Part shown: piece by piece, positions 57,765 through 64,000 of the stretch
Layout: every line of letters begins with the position of its first letter
Numbering within the stretch: position 1 is the first letter of the stretch
Origin: CAWEQO01 sp963811225
GTDB lineage: Bacteria > Chloroflexota > Anaerolineae > Anaerolineales > Anaerolineaceae
Length of the DNA: 64,000 bases
NCBI GenBank assembly: GCA_963811225.1
Contig: CAWEQO010000004.1
Span: forward strand, 124,001 to 188,000
Reading direction: 5' to 3'
Position numbers and translations under genes: made by a program
The notes under the pieces: generated by a model
What the model was told of the DNA's origin: nothing
What the model saw: the letters and a program-made list of their open reading frames with translations, nothing else
Database searches by the model: none

Positions 57765-60700
57765 CAAGCTGCTCGAGTTGATCCGCTCGCTGCCGGGATA
57801 CGCTCTGCTGCTCGATGAATTGGCGGCGGGTGTGTCGCTGCCGGGGCTGGGCCTGCTGCGCTCAGCGCGGCTGCCGGTGCTGGCGGCCTTGCAGAAAGAC
57901 CTGAACCGCCCGGTGCTGCTGATCACCAACCGCACCGATCGGGCGCTGACACTGTTCGACGAACTGGGGTTTTGGGCGCCGGGCACGCCGCGACGGGTGT
58001 TCCCCGAGCCGAACCCACTGTTCTACGAGCAGGCCGCCTGGGGCAACGTTACCCGGCGCGACCGCTTGCAGGCGATCACGGCGCTGGCGATGTACCATCT
58101 ACCGGGAGCATCCAAGCCGAGCGAGCACGCCATCATCGTGGCCCCGATCCGGGCGATCATGACGCGCACCCTGCCACGCCGCGACTTCCTTAAGGCGAGT
58201 AAAGTGCTGAAGGTGGGCCAACAGGTCCAGCCAGAAGCCTTGCAGCGCAGCTGGGTCGAGACCGGCTACGTGGCGGCGGATATCGTGCTGGAGGCGGGGC
58301 AGTTCTCGCGGCGGGGCGGCCTGCTGGATATCTGGCCGCCGTCCGAGCCGCTGCCGGTGCGCCTGGACTTCTTCGGGGACGAGATCGACACGATCCGGCG
58401 CTTCGACCCGGCCAGCCAGCGCACGGTGGAGACACTCAAGCAGGTGCTGGTGACGCCGGCAGGCGAGGCGCTGCCCGGTCGCGCCCAGGGTTTGGATCTG
58501 CCCGAGGGGGTAGAGCTGGATGAATTCTATCTGCCGCGCATCCACCCCGCGCCTGCGAGCCTGCTGGACTACCTGCCGCGGGATGCGCTGGTGCTGATTG
58601 ATGACCTGGACGCGGTGCAGTTGACCGCCATCGAGATCGAAGAGCAGGCCGTGCGGCTGCGACATGACAGCATTTCTGAGGGCACGCTGCCGGAGGACTT
58701 TCCCATCCCTTACCTGTCATGGTCGGAGATCCAAGACAGCCTGACCGGGCAGGTGTGGGTGGAGATGGGGCGTTCGACGGCCAAGGAGACACCGCTGGCG
58801 GATAACTTCAGCCCGGGGCCGCGCTACGGCGGGCGGTTGAAGCCCTTACTGGACACGCTGGTGGAGTACATCCAGCGGGATGACGGGGTAGTGATCGTCT
58901 CACGGCAGGTGTCGCGCCTGGAAGAGCTGTGGATCGAGCGCCGCAATGCCTTCGGGCTGGAGCGCGACCCTGAGTTCTTGGAAGGCACGCTGAGCGACGG
59001 CTGGGAAATGAGCCTGCCGGACGGCTCGCAGTTCCACCTGCTGACCGACAGCGAAGTGTTCGGCTGGGAGCGACCCAAGCCGCGCCAGCGGCACCGCCCG
59101 GTGGCCGAGGCGCCAGAAGCGGACTACGCCGACCTGAAGCCGGGTGACTGGGTGGTGCACGTCGATTTTGGGATCGGACGCTACAACGGGTTGGTCAAGC
59201 GCACCCTGGAAGGGGTGGAGCGCGACTTCCTGTGGGTGGAGTACGATGGCGGCGATCAGCTGTATGTGCCGGTGCACCAGGCCGACCGGCTGAGCCGCTA
59301 TATCGGCCCGGATAACGAGCAGCCTAAGCCGACGCGCCTTGGCACGGCCGAATGGAGCAATGCCAAGCAGAAGGTGCGCGAAGCAGTGCTAGAGATCGCT
59401 CAGGACCTGCTGGAGCTGTACGCGAAGCGGCAGGCAGCGCAGGGGCACGCCTTCAGCAGCGACACCAACTGGCAGCGCGACCTGGAGGCCAGCTTCCCCT
59501 ACATCGAGACCGAGGACCAGGCGCAGGCCATCGAGCAGGTCAAGCTGGACATGGAGAGCCGGCGTCCAATGGACCGCCTGCTGTGCGGCGACGTGGGCTA
59601 TGGCAAGACCGAAGTTGCCTTACGGGCGGCCTTCAAAGCAGTGATGGACGGTAAGCAGGTGGCCGTGTTAGTGCCGACGACCGTGCTGGCCCAGCAGCAT
59701 TTCGAGACCTTCCGGCAGCGGCTGGGGCCGTATCCGGTGGAGGTGGAGATGCTGTCGCGCTTCCGGACGCCCAAAGAGCAGGATGCTATCGTCCGGCGGG
59801 TGGTGAGTGGAGCGGTGGACATCGTAATCGGCACGCACCGGCTGCTTTCGACGGACGTGCAGTTCAAAGATCTGGGGCTTGTGATCATCGATGAGGAGCA
59901 GCGCTTCGGCGTGACGCACAAAGAGCATCTCAAACGCCTGCGAACCGAGGTGGATGTGCTGACGCTAACGGCCACCCCGATCCCGCGCACCCTGTACATG
60001 GCCCTGACGGGGGCGCGCGACATCTCGACCATCAACACCCCCCCAGAGGAGCGCCTGCCGATCATCACCCACGTGGGGCCATATTCGCCAAAGCTGGTGC
60101 GCCAGTCGATCTTGCGCGAGATTGAGCGCGGCGGGCAGGTATTCTTCGTCCACAACCGGGTGCAGACCATCCGGGGAATGGAGCGCCACTTGAACAACCT
60201 TGTGCCGGAGGCGCGGGTGGGCGTGGCGCACGGGCAGATGCCGGAGACTGAATTGGCCTCGGTGATGCAGCGCTTCACCAAGGGCGAGATCGACGTGCTG
60301 CTGTGCACTTCGATCATCGAGTCGGGGCTCGACATCCCCAACGCCAATACCTTGATCGTGGACCGGGGCGACACCTTCGGCCTGGCGCAGTTGTACCAGC
60401 TGCGCGGCCGGGTTGGCCGCGGCGCGCAGCGCGCCTATGCTTACTTCTTCCGCCATCGCCGGCGGTCACCCACGCCCGAAGGGCAGGAGCGCCTGGAGGT
60501 GATCGCCGAGAACACGCAGCTGGGTGCGGGTTACTCGATCGCCATGCGCGACCTGGAGATGCGCGGCGCCGGAGAGCTGCTGGGCACGCGGCAGTCAGGC
60601 TACATCGCTTCGGTGGGGTTCCACCTGTACACCCGGCTGTTGTCGCAGGCGGTGCGCGAGCTGCGGCGCATCCAGGGGCTGCCGATGCCGTCTGAAATGA

Positions 60701-61167
60701 AGCTGGGTATGAAGAATGCACCCATCCCGGTTAGCGTAGACCTGCCGCTGTCGGTGGGCATCCCGATCCACTACGTGCCGGACCAGACCATGCGGCTGCA
60801 GCTGTACCGCCGCCTGGCCTCACTGGACAGTGAAGAGGACGTGGAAGCGCTGGCCGAAGAGTTTGGAGACCGGTTCGGCCCACTACCCGAGCCGGTGCAG
60901 AACCTGTTCTACCAGATGCGGGTCAAGCTGCGCGCAGTGCAAGCCGGGCTGGCTTCCGTGCTGCTGGAGAACGATCAGCTGGTGCTGCGCTACCCGCCGC
61001 TGCCGGAGGGCGTATCCTCGCGCAGCCTCGAGAACATCGGTATGGGCGTCCGGGCGGGCCGAAACGCCTACTGGATGCCCCTGAACGAGAATGGAACTGA
61101 GGGAGGTTGGCAGGACAGGCTGTTAAGAGTGCTTTCTGCTATAATCGAAGTATGGCAACCATCTTAA
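57757..61167 (+). CDS. mfd: Transcription-repair coupling factor Mfd
   Basis: A 1136-residue Mfd, which removes RNA polymerase stalled at lesions and recruits UvrAB. The N-terminal UvrB-homology domains run to about residue 350 (GGLLDIWPPSEPLPVRLDFFGDEIDTIRRFDPASQR). The RNAP-interaction CarD-like domain follows (LKPGDWVVHVDFGIGRYNGLVKR). The SF2 helicase motor has DRLLCGDVGYGKTEVALRAAF (motif I), VLVPTTVLAQQHF, DEEQRFGV, LTLTATPIPRT and RGRVGRGAQRAYAYFF. The TRCF C-terminal domain closes it. Its last 16 codons overlap the response regulator gene. Confidence 0.97.
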   Translation: MSNKLLELIRSLPGYALLLDELAAGVSLPGLGLLRSARLPVLAALQKDLNRPVLLITNRTDRALTLFDELGFWAPGTPRRVFPEPNPLFYEQAAWGNVTRRDRLQAITALAMYHLPGASKPSEHAIIVAPIRAIMTRTLPRRDFLKASKVLKVGQQVQPEALQRSWVETGYVAADIVLEAGQFSRRGGLLDIWPPSEPLPVRLDFFGDEIDTIRRFDPASQRTVETLKQVLVTPAGEALPGRAQGLDLPEGVELDEFYLPRIHPAPASLLDYLPRDALVLIDDLDAVQLTAIEIEEQAVRLRHDSISEGTLPEDFPIPYLSWSEIQDSLTGQVWVEMGRSTAKETPLADNFSPGPRYGGRLKPLLDTLVEYIQRDDGVVIVSRQVSRLEELWIERRNAFGLERDPEFLEGTLSDGWEMSLPDGSQFHLLTDSEVFGWERPKPRQRHRPVAEAPEADYADLKPGDWVVHVDFGIGRYNGLVKRTLEGVERDFLWVEYDGGDQLYVPVHQADRLSRYIGPDNEQPKPTRLGTAEWSNAKQKVREAVLEIAQDLLELYAKRQAAQGHAFSSDTNWQRDLEASFPYIETEDQAQAIEQVKLDMESRRPMDRLLCGDVGYGKTEVALRAAFKAVMDGKQVAVLVPTTVLAQQHFETFRQRLGPYPVEVEMLSRFRTPKEQDAIVRRVVSGAVDIVIGTHRLLSTDVQFKDLGLVIIDEEQRFGVTHKEHLKRLRTEVDVLTLTATPIPRTLYMALTGARDISTINTPPEERLPIITHVGPYSPKLVRQSILREIERGGQVFFVHNRVQTIRGMERHLNNLVPEARVGVAHGQMPETELASVMQRFTKGEIDVLLCTSIIESGLDIPNANTLIVDRGDTFGLAQLYQLRGRVGRGAQRAYAYFFRHRRRSPTPEGQERLEVIAENTQLGAGYSIAMRDLEMRGAGELLGTRQSGYIASVGFHLYTRLLSQAVRELRRIQGLPMPSEMKLGMKNAPIPVSVDLPLSVGIPIHYVPDQTMRLQLYRRLASLDSEEDVEALAEEFGDRFGPLPEPVQNLFYQMRVKLRAVQAGLASVLLENDQLVLRYPPLPEGVSSRSLENIGMGVRAGRNAYWMPLNENGTEGGWQDRLLRVLSAIIEVWQPS

Positions 61168-61832
61168 TCATAGAGGATGAGAGCGAGCTGACCCGGGTAA
61201 TGCGTTCCTACCTGGAAAATGCCGGTATGACGGTGTACGATGCCAACCGCGGCGATACAGGGCTATCGCTGTGGGAGCAGACCCGTCCCGACCTGGTGCT
61301 GCTGGATCTCAACCTGCCGGGGATGGATGGCCTAGATGTCGCGCGTGAAATTCGAAGACGCGCCAACACCCCGATCATTATGGTCACCGCACGGGTGGAA
61401 GAAGCCGATCGACTGATCGGGCTGGAATTAGGAGGAGATGATTACGTAACAAAGCCCTATTCGCCGCGCGAGGTGGTGGCGCGCGTGCGGGCAGTGCTGC
61501 GCCGGGCGGGAGCCACACCCGAACCGCCTCAGCGGCTGGTCGCAGGAGATTTGGAGATTGATTTGGGCGCACATTCGGTTTGCAGGGCGGGCCGGACGAT
61601 CGATCTGACACCAACGGAATTTAATTTACTAGCAACTCTGGCATCGCAACCCGGAAGAGCCTTTACCCGCCTTCAATTATTGGAGGCTGCCCTGGGTACA
61701 GCTTATGAAGGCTACGAGCGCACGGTGGATGCACACATCAAGAATCTGCGAGCGAAGCTGGAAGAGGATTCGAAGCAACCCCAGTTCATCGAAACGGTGT
61801 TCGGGGTGGGCTATCGCTTCCACCGGGATTGA
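61152..61832 (+). CDS. OmpR/PhoB-family response regulator
   Basis: A 226-residue regulator. Receiver: IIEDESELTRVMRSYL (acidic residues), Asp in LVLLDLNLPGMDGLD, MVTARVEEADRLIGLELGGDDYVTKPYSPREVVARVRAVLRR. The winged-helix DNA-binding domain has RTIDLTPTEFNLLATLASQPGRAFTRLQLLEAALG and RTVDAHIKNLRAKLEED. ATG at 61152 lies inside the mfd 3' end (16-base overlap), so it is coupled to repair gene expression. The partner kinase is probably the one at 62804, with a NYN gene between. Confidence 0.95.
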   Translation: MATILIIEDESELTRVMRSYLENAGMTVYDANRGDTGLSLWEQTRPDLVLLDLNLPGMDGLDVAREIRRRANTPIIMVTARVEEADRLIGLELGGDDYVTKPYSPREVVARVRAVLRRAGATPEPPQRLVAGDLEIDLGAHSVCRAGRTIDLTPTEFNLLATLASQPGRAFTRLQLLEAALGTAYEGYERTVDAHIKNLRAKLEEDSKQPQFIETVFGVGYRFHRD

Positions 61833-61848
61833 AAGATAGGATAAAAAG

Positions 61849-62718
61849 ATGCCAGACTATACGAGAGGAAATAAGAAACGGCGGAGCAACTCGCAACGCC
61901 AAACACCCATGAGAAACGGCAAGGACATTTACATGGCATCCAACTCGACAGAATCGGTTGGAAATCGCCGAATTGCCATGTTGATTGACGGCGACAACGC
62001 CCAACCATCATTAACCGAAAAGATGCTTGCTGAAGCTAGCAAGTACGGCTCGGTGACAATCCGGCGGATTTATGGGGACTGGACCCAGGCAAATATGGGC
62101 GGATGGAAGGATTTCTTACAGACGTTTGCAATCCAACCCATCCAGCAGTTCCGGTACACAACAGGCAAGAATGCAACCGACAGCGCGATGATTATCGACG
62201 CGATGGATATCCTATACAACGGCGGAGCCGATGGCTTCTGCCTGGTATCCAGCGACAGCGATTATACTCGCCTGGCGACTCGCATTCGTGAGATGGGTTT
62301 CTTCGTGATGGGGATTGGGAAGAGGACGACACCGCGGGCGTTTGTAAATGCCTGCGACCTGTTCGTATTCACCCAAAACCTGATACCCGAAGAAAGCAAC
62401 AAGCAGCACAGCAACCAGAGGAAGAGCTCGACGGCTCGTGAGCCGTCTACGCCCGACACCACCACGCCCGACACCACTACGCCCGACCCGCTGCCGCTGT
62501 TGAAGAGCGCCTTCGACATTGCGGCGCAGGACGACGGCTGGGCTTTTTTGGGCACGATCGGCCACCACTTGCGCCAGCTCGACCCAAGCTTTGACTCACG
62601 CACTTATGGATTCAAGCAGCTTTCGCTGCTGATCCGGGGTTTCCCGAAAATATTCACCGTGCAAGAATTGAAAACGCCTGACGGCAACTCGGTCATCTCG
62701 GTCAAGCTGAAAGAATGA
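61849..62718 (+). CDS. NYN-domain ribonuclease-like protein with C-terminal LOTUS/OST-HTH domain
   Basis: A 289-residue protein. The NYN (LabA/PIN-like) domain is near residues 40-185: RIAMLIDGDNAQPSL, VTIRRIYGDWT, KNATDSAMIIDAMDILY and VSSDSDYTRLATRIREMGFFVMGIG give the acidic residues expected for metal-dependent RNA cleavage. A Thr/Pro/Asp repeat (PDTTTPDTTTPDP) links it to an OST-HTH/LOTUS domain (about 210-285; LKSAFDIAAQDDGWAFLGTIGHHLRQLDPSFDSRTYGFKQLSLLIR), an RNA-binding winged helix. Many such proteins exist in bacteria; function is mostly unknown. ATG at 61849 with GATAGGATAAAAAG upstream; ATG 61933 is an alternative. It sits between regulator and kinase genes. Confidence 0.9.
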   Translation: MPDYTRGNKKRRSNSQRQTPMRNGKDIYMASNSTESVGNRRIAMLIDGDNAQPSLTEKMLAEASKYGSVTIRRIYGDWTQANMGGWKDFLQTFAIQPIQQFRYTTGKNATDSAMIIDAMDILYNGGADGFCLVSSDSDYTRLATRIREMGFFVMGIGKRTTPRAFVNACDLFVFTQNLIPEESNKQHSNQRKSSTAREPSTPDTTTPDTTTPDPLPLLKSAFDIAAQDDGWAFLGTIGHHLRQLDPSFDSRTYGFKQLSLLIRGFPKIFTVQELKTPDGNSVISVKLKE

Positions 62719-62803
62719 GAGGATGGAAACTGCGGCGATGAAAAGCTTCAACAGCCTTCCCGCCGTCGTTCCCGTCGGAGACGGGAAAAAACAGTAAGCA
62801 CAA

Positions 62804-64000
62804 ATGCGGATTCGTCTGATTCTGGCGTTCACTCTGGTAGCCCTGGTCGCGATACTGGCCGTGGTGGTGTTCGTACGCCTCGACACGCAGCGTCAGGTGG
62901 AAAACTACATGTTTCGCGGGGGGATGGTGGGGGCGGAAACGCTGGTGAACGAGCTGGAGACGTACCACGCCCAAAACGGAAGCTGGCAGGGCGTGGAGGC
63001 ACTCCTCAACGCCCTGCACGGCGGTCCCGGAGGGGGCAGCATGGGAAGGGGGCGCAGGGCGGGCCAGAGCATGATGAATCAGCGCCTGATGCTGATTGAT
63101 GCAGACGGCAGCTTAGTCTATGACACAACCGGCGAGATCCCTTCCGGGACGCAAATCGAGAACGGTTCCATCCGGCAATCGATCCAGCTGGTCAATAACC
63201 GCAACAAAACAATCGGATATTTGCTGGTGAATGGGGGGCTGATCTTCCAACCGGGAGACCAGCAGCCCCTGATCCAGCGCTTGAACAATGCCGCCTTATA
63301 CGCGGCATTGATCGCGCTGGCGCTGGGACTGGCGATTGCGCTCGTACTGTCGTCGCAACTGATAAAGCCCGTGCGCAACCTCACCCGGGCAGCCGAAAAG
63401 GTGGCGGCAGGCGATCTGGCGCAGCAAGTGCCGGTGCGTGGCAATGATGAATTGGCCGGGCTGGGGCGATCCTTCAACACGATGAGCGATTCGCTGCGGA
63501 GGTCGGAGGAGCGGCGGCAGGCTATGACGGCGGACATCGCCCACGAGCTGCGCACGCCGCTGGCCGTGCAGCGGGCCCATCTGGAAGCGCTGCAAGATGG
63601 TATCTACCCGCTGACGGTGGAAAATCTGCAGCCGGTGATGGACCAGACCGAGCTGCTCGGGCGGCTGGTGGATGATCTGCGCACGCTGGCGTTGGCGGAT
63701 GCGGGCGAACTGGCGCTGCAGAAAGAGCCGGTGGAGCTGGGGGCGTTCTTGCAAGAGGCGCTGCGACCGTTCCAGTCGCAAGCGGCGGCGCAGAATATCC
63801 GGCTGGTGCTGGAGTGTGTCCCGGCGGACGGCGAACAGATGGTCCTGGCGGACCGCCACCGCCTGGCGCAGATCCTGAACAACCTGATGAGCAACGCTTT
63901 GCGGCACACGCCGGACGGCGGGCAGATCGACGTGACCTTGCGCCAGGAGGGGGCGTGGGCGCAGATCGAGGTGCACGACAGCGGTCGGGGCATCCCGGCC
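62804..64000 (+). CDS. Sensor histidine kinase, 3' end cut by window edge
   Basis: The first 399 codons of a membrane kinase. One N-terminal helix (IRLILAFTLVALVAILAVVVFV), a short extracytoplasmic domain (residues about 25-160) with a Gly/Arg-rich loop (GGPGGGSMGRGRRAGQSMM), a second helix (LYAALIALALGLAIALVLSSQL) and HAMP (IKPVRNLTRAAEKVAAGDL). The HisKA domain has the phosphorylated His in TADIAHELRTPLAVQRAHLEAL, and HATPase starts with DRHRLAQILNNLMSNALRHTPDGG and DSGRGIP. It is the probable partner of the OmpR-type regulator at 61152. ATG follows AAAAAACAGTAAGCACAA, a weak signal. Confidence 0.93.
   Translation, partial: MRIRLILAFTLVALVAILAVVVFVRLDTQRQVENYMFRGGMVGAETLVNELETYHAQNGSWQGVEALLNALHGGPGGGSMGRGRRAGQSMMNQRLMLIDADGSLVYDTTGEIPSGTQIENGSIRQSIQLVNNRNKTIGYLLVNGGLIFQPGDQQPLIQRLNNAALYAALIALALGLAIALVLSSQLIKPVRNLTRAAEKVAAGDLAQQVPVRGNDELAGLGRSFNTMSDSLRRSEERRQAMTADIAHELRTPLAVQRAHLEALQDGIYPLTVENLQPVMDQTELLGRLVDDLRTLALADAGELALQKEPVELGAFLQEALRPFQSQAAAQNIRLVLECVPADGEQMVLADRHRLAQILNNLMSNALRHTPDGGQIDVTLRQEGAWAQIEVHDSGRGIPA

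Overview
The window is a chromosomal segment of a GC-rich bacterium, most probably a member of Chloroflexota (class Anaerolineae). This is inferred from gene content, not from a 16S gene, which is absent. The pointers are a short IF-2 of about 597 residues, a NusA with a very long acidic then basic tail, a fused heme A synthase/heme O synthase, an archaeal-type phosphoglycerate mutase, a MoeA fused to a periplasmic-binding-like domain, and several membrane proteins of a kind I associate with this phylum. No insertion sequence, prophage, CRISPR array, rRNA or convincing tRNA was seen. It reads as core genome with many short operons, frequent strand changes and unusually large hairpins at gene ends.

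Layout. 1-5.3 kb (minus): the translation/transcription operon nusA-ylxR-infB-rbfA-nrnA, cut by the left edge. 5.6-9.5 kb: a frameshifted GH13 alpha-glucosidase, an Ldh-family dehydrogenase, a CPBP membrane protease and a small conserved protein. 9.6-15.8 kb: gyrB, two membrane proteins (one frameshifted), a JAMM-type M67 protease, plsY and an MBL-fold hydrolase. 16-18.5 kb (minus): a polar amino acid ABC transporter whose binding protein appears circularly permuted. 18.6-25.2 kb (plus): proline dehydrogenase, an SDR, a UbiA-like prenyltransferase, two MoeA proteins and a Bcp peroxiredoxin.

25.3-38.5 kb is a respiratory block. It holds an Rrf2 regulator, a NarX-type kinase with a cysteine cluster and its NarL-type regulator, a degenerate receiver protein, and a caa3-type (A2) cytochrome c oxidase operon (subunits II, I, IV, III). 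Assembly factors follow: Sco, a membrane cupredoxin-like protein, SURF1 (interrupted by an in-frame stop) and CtaA-CtaB. rsfS, thpR and a PCuAC copper chaperone lie convergently. 38.86-39.04 kb encodes a probable 6S RNA. 39.1-44.7 kb (minus) is a branched-chain amino acid transporter (livJHMGF plus a small membrane protein), with a possible leader peptide upstream.

45.4-64 kb: a class V aminotransferase, a UgpC/MsmX-type ATPase, apgM, comB, rnhA, a spermidine-synthase-like membrane protein, a 43-residue small protein, the NAD(P)HX repair enzyme, a YtxH protein, a frameshifted membrane protein, pth, mfd, and a two-component system whose regulator and kinase genes are separated by a NYN-LOTUS protein gene. 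The right edge cuts the kinase.

Three reading frames are broken by small indels and one by a nonsense codon. Homopolymer positions make sequencing or assembly error a live explanation. The most interesting observations are the permuted binding protein, a 92-bp perfect palindrome shared by two convergent genes, a dispersed palindromic repeat built on TAACTGCTCAGGC, and the redox-sensing cluster beside the oxidase operon.
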